Positions 44,431 to 55,590 of a DNA stretch of 64,000 nt are shown piece by piece. A program made the position numbers and the translations under genes. The notes under the pieces are model-generated. The model saw nothing but the letters and a program-made list of their open reading frames with translations, did no database searches and was not told where the DNA came from. Each line of letters opens with the position of its first letter. The stretch's first letter is position 1. Origin of the DNA: Impatiens glandulifera (taxonomy: Eukaryota; Streptophyta; Magnoliopsida; Ericales; Balsaminaceae); contig NC_061862.1 in assembly GCF_907164915.1 (NCBI RefSeq), positions 35,837,522 to 35,901,521 of the forward strand, written 5' to 3'.

Positions 44431-46490
44431 GATTAATCTCAGATCATGAAGGTGAATCAAATGAGAGAAGTAAATATATCGGATATTAATGCTATAGAGT
44501 AGAGGTGCTTATCGGTCCATACATTTATAATAATTCTATTTATCTTTTATTGTGTTTATTATATATAATTGTTTGATTAACACTATACAATATATTTTTA
44601 TCTTACTTAAATTTATATTATCATATTTCTATTTTAGAGCATGATAGGTTTGTTTTTGAAAGTCATTTTTTTTATGCATTATAAATTTTAAAAATTATTA
44701 GAATTAGAATTTAAATAATCCATGTTTATTTAAAAATAAATAAACATATATCATATACTAAGTTTAACTTTGTAAATGTTAAAAATATTAATAAATTTAT
44801 TAGAATATTATTTTTTATATAAATTTAATTTCTTATTAAATTTAATTTTTTTATTAAATTTAAATTTGTATTCAACAAATACAAAAGGCATGTTTTCTAT
44901 TTAATTTGCATTTAACTTACTTTTATTAAATTTTAAATTTACATTTAACATATTTTGTATTAAATTTTATTTCGTTATTATATTTATAAATAATTTTAAA
45001 TTTTGAATTAAACTTAATTTTATCATTAACTCATAAAAAAAACTTTTATATCTTGCATTAAATATATTTTTCATTAAATTTAAATTTGTATTAAACTTAT
45101 GAAAATTACATTTTTTAATTTAATCTAATCTAATATAATTTTGAATTAAAATTATTTTTTATTAAATTTAATTTTACATTAAACTTATTTAAAACATATT
45201 TTGCATTCAATTTTATTTAGTTTTTTTACTTATATACTTATTTTAAAATTAATCTTATAATCGTTATAAATAATTTGAAATTTTGACTTAAATTTAAATT
45301 TATTATTAATTCATAAGTAAATTTTATATTTTACATTAAATATATTTAATTAAAATTTTATATGTATTAAACATATTAAAATTGCATTTTTTCTATAAAT
45401 ATAATATAATTTAAATTTATATTTATATTTAGCTTTTTATAATTATATTTTTTTTCTTTTTAATATAATATATATTAAATTTAATATTTGTATTAAACTT
45501 ATTTAAAATAAATTTTACATTTTATTTAATTTAGTTTTTTACATATTTATTTCTTATATTAAGAATATTACTTGTTTTTTAAATATTCTTATAATGTTTA
45601 TAAATAATTTTAAATTTTAAATTAATTTTTTTTAAATATTTTATAATGTTTATAAATAATTTTTACTTTTCAATTAAAGTTATTTTAAAACATTAATTCA
45701 TAAAAACACATTTATATTTTTTAAAATTAAATTTTCTTTTATTAAATTTATTAAAATTACATTTTTTTTCTTCTATTTAATCAAATATAATTTTAATTTA
45801 AATTAAATTTAAATTTTGTATTAAACTGATTTTCATTAAATTTGATTTGTATTAAATTTTTTTAAAATCATATTTTGAATTATATTTTGTTTAGTTTTTT
45901 ACTTATATATTTATTAAATTATATAAGAATTTTATTTATTTTTAAAATATTCTTATAATATTTATAAATAATTTTTAATTTTTAATTAAACTTATATTTA
46001 TTATTAATTCATAAACAAATTTTTATATTTTACATTATTATTAATCATATTAAAATTGCATTTTTTTTCATTTAATCTAATATAATTTAAATTTTGTATT
46101 AAACTTACTTTTATAAAATTTAGATTAAACTTATTAAAAAATTTATTTTGTAAAATATTATTTAGATTTTACATATATATTTCTTATATTAAGAATATTA
46201 TTTATTCTTAAATATTCTTATTTATTATGTATATAAATAATTTTGAATTTATCTTATATTTATCATTAATTCATAAACAAAATTTTCTATTTTGCATTAA
46301 ACTATATAATTGAATTATATAAATATTTTATTATTTCTATTTATTCTAATATAATTTAAATTTTGCATGAAACCTATTTTCATTAAATTTAAATTTGTAT
46401 TAAATCTATTCAAAACGTATTTTTGCATTAAAGTTTTTAGTTTTTTGCTTAAATATTTTTTATATTAAGAATATAAATTATTTTCCTAAA

Positions 46491-46495
46491 TTTTA
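46491..46495 (+). other. Left target-site duplication of S3
   Basis: TTTTA directly before the S3 LTR. The right copy is TATTA (59633-59637). Uninterrupted array units read CCTAAATATTATTTTAA here, so TATTA is original and the left copy has one substitution. Confidence 0.75.
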
Positions 46496-47640
46496 TGTTA
46501 GATAAATTTGACCGGTAAATAAGAACTTAACAAAACAAACTCATTGTGCAGGAACGGTCAAGAACTCTAACCGGTCAAGAAATCAATCCGGCTAGAAGAA
46601 GCAAATGACATATCTAAAACCTGAAGCTATCCAGTTGAACTGAACAACTTGTAAACATAATAAGTTGAAGAGAAGCATACAATCCAAATCCAACGAGAAG
46701 ACTATTTAGAGAAAGAAGTCAAGGATATCAAATTGAGAACAGTTTATAAATTGGTGCAAAAAAATACTTTGAGTATATATACAGAAGATTACATCAAAGA
46801 TCAGACTGTGACATTGCCATATTCATACAAGTCTAATGATACGCTGCAGGCTGCAGAAGATTGTCTAAAAAAAAGTTACCATTTTGGTATAAGTCAAAGG
46901 AGCAACTTCCCAGGTGCAGATAACTGTCCAACCGACAGTTGCTATAATTAAGCAAAGACAAATGAAGCCGGTCTGATTCATGTCTTGGAATGCTGATCCT
47001 CTGCTCAACCAATCAGATTCAAGGATTGCCCTGAAGGTATCCGTTGAAGAAATGTGACCGTTGGCACATTTCACCTATAGCTGAAGAAGCAAGAACATAT
47101 AGAGAACAAGTTACGAAGTTAAAAAGTGATCAAAAGCCCTTATCTCTCTAAAAAGATTCAAAGTTTAAATGTGTAATTGTGAAGTGTATTGCAATTTCTG
47201 TGAAAATTGTATGAGTGATTATCGAGCAGTAAATAAGACTCGATCGTGTATTGTGTGTGAGTATTCCTTAGTGAATATCCTTCTCGTTGTTTGAGAAGAA
47301 GGGGTGACGTAGTAGTTTATCTCCGAACATCCATAAAAACATGTCTTGTGTTCTATTTCCTGTCGGCTCCATATCCGAACTAACTCATATCATCCTAACC
47401 GCCTCACTAATCTTCAAACCGATATTCTCCAAATCTCATTTCGATCCATCCTATGTGTGTGTTGCTTCAATCTGAAACAAACCACTTCCGCACTTGAACT
47501 CGGTTCAAGGGTTTGTGATAGCTTGTGTAGTATTGAAACCGGTGTTAATTCTTAACCGGATTAGCGCCAACCGTTGAGTGTTGTCAGAGATTATCCTTTA
47601 GCTGGACCCCGGTCCACTATCGGCGATCTAGATCCTAACA
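46496..47640 (+). mobile_element. 5' LTR of S3 (1145 bp)
   Basis: TGTTAG...CTAACA. Compared with the 3' LTR it has lost about 9 bp right after TATA: CCTATAGCTGAAG (47074-47086) versus CCTATAAAAGGAGAAGCTGAAG. This destroys the TATAAAAG box, so the element probably cannot start genomic RNA from its own 5' LTR. Confidence 0.9.
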
Positions 47641-47641
47641 A

Positions 47642-47655
47642 TTGGTATTAGAGAG
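47642..47655 (+). promoter_or_regulatory. Primer-binding site (tRNA-iMet type)
   Basis: TTGGTATTAGAGAG starts two bases after the LTR and closely matches the TGGTATCAGAGC complement of the initiator methionine tRNA 3' end, the usual copia primer, with a C-to-T change and drift at the end. Confidence 0.8.
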
Positions 47656-47693
47656 GTCAGTTTCAATACTCAAGCAACACGGAACAAGCAATC

Positions 47694-49469
47694 ATGACTT
47701 TCAGCGAGAAGCCTCCAATGCTAGAAGGAGACGATTTCGCTAACTAGAAAATATGCATGCATCTGCACCTAGTTACTATGGATGATGAGATGACATTCAT
47801 TCTGTCTGACGGACCGATAAAGATTGAGAAAGACAGAAAGGAATGAACAGCTGATGATAAAAGGAGAAACAATCTGGATATTCACTACAGAAGCCACATT
47901 TTTAAGTCTCTGGACAGAAACACTTTCAGTAAGGTCAGAGAATGCAAAACTGCAAAGGAGGCATGGGAAACGGTGATTCAACTCCATGAGGGAAATGAAA
48001 GAACCAAAGAAAACAAGATAATGGTGGCTATCCAGAAGTTTGAAAACATCAAAATGAAGCCAGGTGAAACCATGAAGGAGTTCAGTGATCGATTCACAAA
48101 TGTGGTAAATGAGCTGTCGGTTCTCAGAAAGAAATATGATAACAAGGAAACAATCATCAAAGCTCTAAGATCTCTCCCTAGTGCATGGGATATAAAGACG
48201 ATGACGATGAGAGAATCAAACTGCCTAGACAAGATGAAGCTACACGATGTATTTGAGGATCTGAAAGCATATGAGTTTGAAATGAGATCCAGGATCGAAA
48301 ATGAAGTATCAACGTCAACCGCTACTAAGGCACTAATCACATCCATAGAACCAGCGACTGCTGTACCGATCAAATCCGCAGAACAATTCTCTGAGGATGC
48401 AATGTCAATGCTTGAAAAGAAGTTTGGCAGATTCATGAAGAAAAGCCAACTGACAAACAACTACAACTATAACTACGGTGATAAATCAAATGTGAGGTGT
48501 TATAACTGTGATGGTTTGGGACATTACAGGTGGGAATGCAGAAAGCCAAGACGGGATGACCGGAAACCGGATGATCAGAACCAAAGAAACAACTACCCAC
48601 AAACCGGTGAAGGAAAGGAAATTCAGAAAGCAATGATAGTCGATGATGGAGGAAGTCTATGGGCTCACAGTGACAACGATGATGAAATCTCTTGCCTCAT
48701 GGTAAATGAAGAACATGTATTTGATTTTTCTTGTGAAGAATTTACAAGAGATGACTTAGTTACTACACGAAATACCATGGTAGTAGAGTATAAGCATCTA
48801 TCAACTATAGTACCAACCCGGTTTAACTTTGGAACCGACCATATAACACCAGCCCGGCCCAACCTTGAAACCGATAGTATTCAACCCGATGAGATCATAG
48901 AAATCGAGGCAACACCTGAACTATCCTCTGAGAATGAACAACTCAAGGAGTCAGTTCAAGAGTTGACCGAAGAAGAAGATGAATGAACTAAGTATTTAAT
49001 GGCATCATGGAAGAGATCTAGTGAAGCAGTTAGTAAAATGGCGAGCTATCGAAGATCCAATAAGTATAAATTTGGTCTCGATTATGATAGTAAAACACCC
49101 ACCCAACACAAATCCTCCAACAGATTGAATCTCACCAAAGACAAGCTTCCATTCATAAGCTTTGTCAAGAGCTCTTCAACCAACACTAAATCATCCCATG
49201 ATTCAAAACTAGCTAAGGAAATAACATATATAGGTCCAACCGACATAGCCAAATGGTTTCGTCCTGAGAGAAGAAAAACTACTCAACTAAATAATAGGTA
49301 CCCATACTATACCAACCAAATCTCACCTCAACATCACAAGGTAACAATAAGTAGACAAAAACACACCAAACCTAGTGCATGTAGAACCATCAAAACCATC
49401 TCTGGGAAAATTATGCGAATAATCAAAGTATGGATACCCAAGGGATTAATCAACCATGGACCCAAGTAA
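47694..49469 (+). pseudogene. gag: gag of S3 (three stops)
   Basis: ATG 47694 (MTFSEKPPMLEGDDF) to TAA 49467-49469, 591 codons in one frame. It is broken by TAG 47745-47747 (where copia Gag normally has Trp), TGA 47844-47846 and TGA 48984-48986. The capsid region (AKEAWETVIQLHEGNERTKE, LRSLPSAWDIKTM) and the CCHC zinc knuckle (CYNCDGLGHYRWEC, 48499-48540) are conserved. The S2 copy lacks everything before about 48129. It overlaps pol at its 3' end exactly as in S2. Confidence 0.9.
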
Positions 49470-52400
49470 ATGTGGGTACCAAATAGTTGTAAATATGTGT
49501 ATTTTACAAGTTATGAAGAAACGGCTAGGAAACTCTGAGTGGTATCTGGATAGCGGTTGCTCCAGACATATGACTGGAAATAGCAATCTTTTGACCGACA
49601 TCAAAGTAGAAGTCAGTTCAATGATAATTTTTGGTGACAACTCAAGAGGTAGAACTGTGGGCAAGGGTAAGATTGTCCATGGTAACTTAACGATTAACAA
49701 TGTACTTCTTGCTGAAAATTTACATTTCAATTTTCTAAGTATTAGTCAAATGTGTGACGCTGGATATACTGTAGAACTTCATAGACATGCATGCTTAGTT
49801 AAAGATTCTCAGGGTAACACATTACTAACCGGAAATAGGCTAGGAAATATCTACAAGGTAGATTGGAAGAATGAAATTGAATATCCTGTTTGTATGGTAG
49901 CTAGAAATGATCAAACTTGGCTGTGGCATAAAAGATTAAACCATCTAAACTTCAAAACTATAAACTATATTCACATTAAAAAGTTAGTTGAAGGAATTCC
50001 TGATATAAGATTTAATAAGGAAAAAGTGTGTTCAACATGTCAAATGGGTAAACAAATTAAATCAACCTTTAAGAGGAAAGGAAACATTCAGTCTAGTTGA
50101 TGTCTAGAACTTCTTCACATGGATCTATTTGGACCGATTAGGGTCACCAGCTTAGGCGGTATGCATTACACTATGGTTGTTATTGATGATTACTCTAGAT
50201 ATACATGGGTCATATTTCTGGCATCCAAAAGTGACATCGCATCTAATTTGATTATACTGCTTAAACGTTTACAAAATGAGAAATCAACACGTATAAATAC
50301 CATTAGAAGTGATAGAGGAACCAAATTTACAAACAGTACTTTAAATGCATTTCTTGAGGAATCTAGCATTAGACACGAGTCGTCCAGTACTAGAACTCCT
50401 CAACAGAACGACCTGGCCGAGAGAAGAAACCGAACTCTCAAGGAAGCCGCGAGGTCTATGATAGCCGATTCGGGTATTGCTCAAAAATTTTGGGTCGAAG
50501 CTATCAGTACTGCATGTTATACACAAAATTGGTCTATGATTAACAAGCATCGCAATAAAACACCATACGAAGTATACTTTGATAGAGTTCTTAACATTCG
50601 GTACCTTAGGATTTTCGGTTGTAAATGCTATATTCACATAAATGTCAAAAATTACTTAAATGATTTTAATGCAAAATCTGATGTTGAGATAATGCTAGGA
50701 TACTCAGCAGTTAGTAAGGCATATAGAGTATATAATACTAGAACTTCAATTGTGGAAGAATCTCTTCATGTTGTATTCGATGAATCAACTGAAAGTAACA
50801 CTGCATCATCCTTTGATCTATACAGTAGATTGGAAAATCAAAATATCCATTCTGATAGTGAAGATGAAATTCCAGTTTTCAGACGATTTGTCCATGACCA
50901 AATGGGTATTGTTGAAACCCAGCCGGATCAAGTTGACACCTCAGTCTCAACTAAGGAAATCGATCGGTCTGACATTATTGTTCAACCTATTGATATGTCT
51001 AACCTTGATCAAATAACCGGTAATTTGGTAGACATCTCTAAACCGGATTTCAAAAGGAACATAAATCATCCTCTTGAGCTTATTATAGGTAACCCTTCAC
51101 TACCCATCCAAACTAGGCAACAATTACTGGAAAAATATGAAAACTCCGCTTTTATATCCCAGATTGAGCCGAAAAAGGTGGATGAAGTATTGTTGGATCC
51201 GGATTGGATCTTAGCAATGCAAGAAGAGTTAAACCAGTTAGAGAGTAATAAAGTCTAGTACTTAGTTCCTAAACCGAAAGATCAACCGATTATCGAAACA
51301 AGATGGGTATTCAAAAATAAGCTCAATGAAAACGGTTTGGTTACGAGGAACAAAGCTAGATTAGTGGCACAAGGATACAAATAGGAAGAAGACATTGATT
51401 TTGAAGATTCATTTGCTCCTGTAGCTAGTATTGAAGCCATTAGAATCTTTCTAGCATTTGCTGCTTTCAAAAATTTCAAGGTGTTTCAAATGGATGTTAA
51501 AAGTGTATTCTTAAATGGTGAATTATGTGAAGAAGTATACGTTGAACAACCACCCAGTTTTAAAAATGCTGTCCTGATCAGTTATGTGTATCGATTAAAC
51601 AAAGCTCTTTACGGATTAAAACAAGCTCCTAGATCTTGGTACGATACTTTAACAAACTTTCTGGCCGATCATGACTTCACCATAGGTTCGGTAGATAAAA
51701 CCCTATTCAAATTCGAGAAGAAAGAACATATTCTACTTGTTCAAATATATGTAGATGACATCATTTTCGGTTCAACTGATCCTAAGCTATGCGATAAATT
51801 CTCAAAACTGATGACTAACAAGTTTGAAATGAGTATGATGGGAGAGTTAAGCTTCTTCCTAGGTCTTCAGGTTCGACAAATCGAAGGAGGAACATTCATT
51901 AACCAATCTAAATACACAAGGGAACTACTAAAGATATTTGGGATGGAAACATGTTCTCCCGCCTCCATTCCAATGAGTTCATCAATCAAGCTGGATAAAG
52001 ATGATGACGGTCAGGGAGTAGACCTGACAGCCTATCGTGGAATTATCGGTTCACTTCTCTACCTGACAGCAAGTAGACCGGACATATTATTTGCGGTCGG
52101 AGTGTGTGGAAGATTCCAGGGTAATCCCAAACAATCTCATTACACAACCGCCAAACGAATTCTGAAGTATCTAAAGGGAACCCCAGAAGTCGGATTGTGG
52201 TATCCAAAGGACTCCAGTTTTAATCTAACAAGCTACTCTGATGCAGATTATGCAGGATGTAAAGTTGATAGAAAAAGTACCAGTGGAAAATGTCAATTTT
52301 TAGGAGATCGACTTGTTTTATGGTACAACAAGAAACAAACGTCGGTTCCTACGTCAACCGCAGAAGCTGAATACCTGGCAGCCGGAAGTTGTTGTGCTCA

Positions 52401-52704
52401 ACTTCTATGGATCCAACAACAACTGAGAGATTTCAGTGTCACCGCCGAAGAGTCTCCAATATTCTGTGACAATAGAAGTGTCATAGCAATTACATATAAT
52501 CCGGTTCTACACTCAAGAACTAAGCATATTGATATAAGGCATCACTTCATCCGGGAACATGTCCAACAGAAGCACATCCAGTTAGAATATGTATCAACCG
52601 ACTAACAAGTAGCCGACATTTTCACAAAGCCTCTACAAGAAGCTAAGTTTTCTTTCTTCAGAAATATTCTTGGTCTTGCCGATATGAATCAACTTATCTC
52701 TTAA
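49456..52704 (+). pseudogene. pol: pol of S3 (four stops)
   Basis: +1 frame relative to gag, starting ATGGACCCAAGTAA at 49456. The protease motif YLDSGCSRHMTG is intact, unlike S2. Integrase, RT ([21 protein letters not shown]) and RNase H ([27 protein letters not shown]) are recognisable. Interruptions: TGA 50098-50100 (Arg in S2), TAG 51256-51258 (Leu), TAG 51382-51384 (Gln), TAA 52603-52605 (Gln). The family end is TAA 52702-52704. All parts share one frame with no frameshift, so decay has been by point mutation. Confidence 0.92.
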
Positions 52705-53196
52705 AACCTTTAACCGAAATTACTCAAATTTCTTCCTTTAAAAAGAAAAATCGGTTCGGAAAGACAAAACCAACAGTTCTTCCTAAAATGTCAGAAAATG
52801 AAATTACCATTGTACCTATTGAAAAACCACATTGCCTATCAGTTATAGTCAACCGACCAGTTATTTAATACTTAACCAAATAACTGCATCGGGACTAATA
52901 ACTGAAAACCAACCGGTTTGGATATATACTTTACTGTGGAATATTTGGTTTTCCAACAAAAGGGAATAACTAATTATGCGTTTGGACGTATCTGTTCTGA
53001 AAAGATTCCTTTTCAAAACAAAGTAGTCATGCCTCAAAAGACGTAAAAATATGATATCTCTCACCGTCTAGGCCAATCACTCACACCTTTAGGCTATAAC
53101 CACACTCAATCCTAATAAGATCTTTTATCCGACAGTTAATAACATACATCATGCATCATCCACTGGATAATACCATCACCTGCCATCTTACAATCT
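52705..53196 (+). other. pol-ORF1 spacer of S3
   Basis: Non-coding; partly alignable with 11470-11916 of S2. No ORF supported. Confidence 0.5.
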
Positions 53197-53205
53197 TATA
53201 TATAA
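53197..53205 (+). promoter_or_regulatory. TATA box of S3 ORF1
   Basis: TATATATAA 82 bp before the ORF1 ATG, followed by an AC-rich leader (ACATATAATCACACTC). Confidence 0.45.
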
Positions 53206-53286
53206 GTTAGATGAACATCAACATATAATCACACTCTTAAATTATTCTACACTTCTTAGAAATCTCTCTCATCCCACTAGAGTAAA

Positions 53287-54034
53287 ATGTCTCAATCCTT
53301 ATTCCAAAACATTCTTCAAATCGAGTTTGACTCAGTTCTAGGAACAAACCACTTCGAAATCTATAAGATGATCAAATCAATTGAAATTTCGGCCTACAGA
53401 CATTCCTTGATGACCGACACATCATCTTTCCAAACACGTTATGGAGTTCTTCCAAAATACAAGAATCTTCCGCAGTACTCCTTTCTATGACACTCTCATC
53501 CAGTCCAAGGTGAGAGGTACGGTTTTTGAATTCACCGAGAAAGACTTTGCTCGGTGCTATGAACTACCTAGAGAAGGTCTCACCGACCTTTCTCCTTCGG
53601 CGGAACAAAAGGCGACAATGTTTCATCACTTTTCTCGCTCTCCTCTCCCTATTGGTGATCACGGGGCAAGATCCTTGTTGAGGACTGAATATCAGTTGCT
53701 CAACGATATTGTTGGTAAGTCCATCCTTGGAAAGGATGTTACCAATGTCTTCTGTACCAAATCCTTTGATATCATGACCGCCATCACAAATGATGTTCCG
53801 GTCAACTGGTCAAGGTTGCTCTTTGACAACCTAATCTGGATGATCTCCACTCGTCACACCGGCTATATTCCCCAGATAAGCTCTCTCCTTCTAGATCTCG
53901 GTGTTCCCCTCTGTCCGGGCGTAGGATTGAGCCCATTTAAGCTTATGACAGGAGATTCGGCCGACTCATTCTTCGACCGCTTCGAGAAAGCCTGGAAGAA
54001 GAAGCAGAGAGGCAACTCATCCTCCAGCTGCTGA
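53287..54034 (+). pseudogene. Accessory ORF1 of S3 (frameshifted)
   Basis: Starts MSQSLFQNILQIEFD at 53287. The first frame ends prematurely and the protein continues in the next frame from about 53441 (EFFQNTRIF, FEFTEKDFARCYELPREGLT, YQLLNDIVGKSI, VNWSRLLFDNL, ADSFFDRFEKAW) to TGA 54032-54034. The C-terminal ~195 codons are uninterrupted and are the best copy of this domain for ORF1. Sequence and length (~245 aa) match S2 ORF1. Confidence 0.75.
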
Positions 54035-54400
54035 GGAACCATTTCATCGGACAACCGGTCATTTTATTGCATGAACCGACTGTATAGTTAATTATGTCGA
54101 TCTTTTGTGACATTGTTTCAATATCGGAATAATATTATCTAATATTATCTACTCTTATTTTAACGACTCTTAGCATATTAAATTCTAGTTGCATGGGAAA
54201 CTACAAAAACATTAAACTCAGTTGGTTTCCAACCAGATTCTTCACCTCGGTTCCCATGACCAGTCAAAACTACCACTTCCCAAGAAATTTGTTTTGAAAA
54301 TATAAATATTCCTCATACTTTAAAACATTGATAAGACATTTCATAAACGACAAAAATCTTATAATTAATGCCTTACGTTATCCTTCCCTCATTTACATCC
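54035..54400 (+). other. ORF1-ORF2 spacer of S3
   Basis: Starts with the conserved post-ORF1 segment (ACCGGTCATTTTATTGCATG). The rest is AT-rich; no ORF. Confidence 0.5.
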
Positions 54401-54408
54401 TATTTAAG
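54401..54408 (+). promoter_or_regulatory. TATA-like box of S3 ORF2
   Basis: TATTTAAG, 87 bp before the ORF2 ATG, the same distance as in S2. A CA/CT-rich leader follows. Confidence 0.45.
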
Positions 54409-54494
54409 AAGCCTCACACTCTTTCTAAGATCACAACACATTCAACAAGTTTTCAAAGAACACAACCTACATCTCTCTAAGTACAATCTGAGAA

Positions 54495-55201
54495 ATGTCT
54501 CACCCAACAATTAGAAATTACTTGTGTGTTATCTTTGATTCGGTGCTCTCTTCTTATGATGTTGAAACGAAGGAGATCCTCTTTGAATCACTCATCGACA
54601 CCGGTCTTCGCGGATTTCTGGAAGAATCCGAATCCATTCTTCTTCCTGAGGTATTAGAGTTCTTTTCCAATGCATCCATGCTTGACGATCTCATCGTCTC
54701 CATCATATACGACAATGTTCTCATTCAAATCTCGGAGGACACAATCGTTGAATTGTTTAACCTCCCGACCAAGGGATTTTCAGATTTCCCACCTTGAGTG
54801 AACGAGACGCATGATGAATATGCTGACATGTTCTCCATCTCTCAAACACCGGTTCAGAACAATGGCCTCAAAGCCAACCTTGCCCCTCACATCCAAATTT
54901 TGCATGAGACCGTCAACCGATCCATTCTATGTCAAACTCCAAATCAGAACTATACCAAGAAGGCTTTCGATATGATGACCTACATCGTAAGTCCAACTCC
55001 CATCAACTAGGCATCGGTTATCTTTGATAATCTGAATACAATGGTCGAGACCAAGAAGAAGCTTGTCTACGCTCCACAACTGAGTCGAATCATTCGATCA
55101 ATCGCCCAAATCTTGGATCGGGATCACCGGTGAATCCGACGAACGTCCTCACCAAGGAATCGGTGGAAGACAAGATCTCTAGGATTGTTGATAGGTTATA
55201 A
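54495..55201 (+). pseudogene. Accessory ORF2 of S3
   Basis: ATG 54495. Stops TGA 54795-54797 and TAG 55008-55010 (Trp of the VNW/INW motif in S2) interrupt one frame. The tail (LGSGSPVNPTNVLTKESVED) is in another frame, ending TAA 55199-55201, as in S2. Conserved pieces: ESLIDTGLRGFLEESESIL, FNLPTKGFSDFP, RSILCQTPNQNY, DMMTYIVS. Same family as S2 ORF2; function unknown. Confidence 0.7.
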
Positions 55202-55401
55202 ATTCTAGGTCGGTTAACGTATTTAACTGTCTATGCTTATCCAAACCGATATTATATCGGTTCTATTTTCATAGTGTCAATGCATTTCTATTCCTCATAA
55301 TTAAAATTCCTTGCCGCTTTAATTATTTACCGCTTCTTTTATTGCTGACATACAAAATTTTTACCGCTCAAAAGTTACCGCCAACAGTTTTGGAGGGAAA
55401 C
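55202..55401 (+). other. ORF2-ORF3 spacer of S3
   Basis: Non-coding, with several ACCGCTT/ACCGCC words leading into the ORF3 promoter. Confidence 0.5.
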
Positions 55402-55490
55402 TTTGGCGCCCTTTCCCTTGGATGTGACGGTTCACGTCATTTGATGCGCCGGTTCGCATTCTAAGACGTGTCCCACGCGGTCTATAAATA
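55402..55490 (+). promoter_or_regulatory. Internal promoter of S3 ORF3 (E2F-like site + TATA)
   Basis: GGAGGGAAAC followed by TTTGGCGC (55402-55409), a perfect E2F consensus. ACGT-core motifs lie nearby (CACGTCAT, GACGTGTC). A TATA box TATAAATA lies at 55483-55490, 101 bp before the ORF3 ATG, with a CT-rich leader. Confidence 0.6.
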
Positions 55491-55590
55491 TATCACATAT
55501 CTCACAAAATAATCTCATTCCATTTGTCTTCTCAATCTCTTACAAACACTCTGAAAATCTAAGCTTTCTCTCAAATCCCTAAAAACTAAA

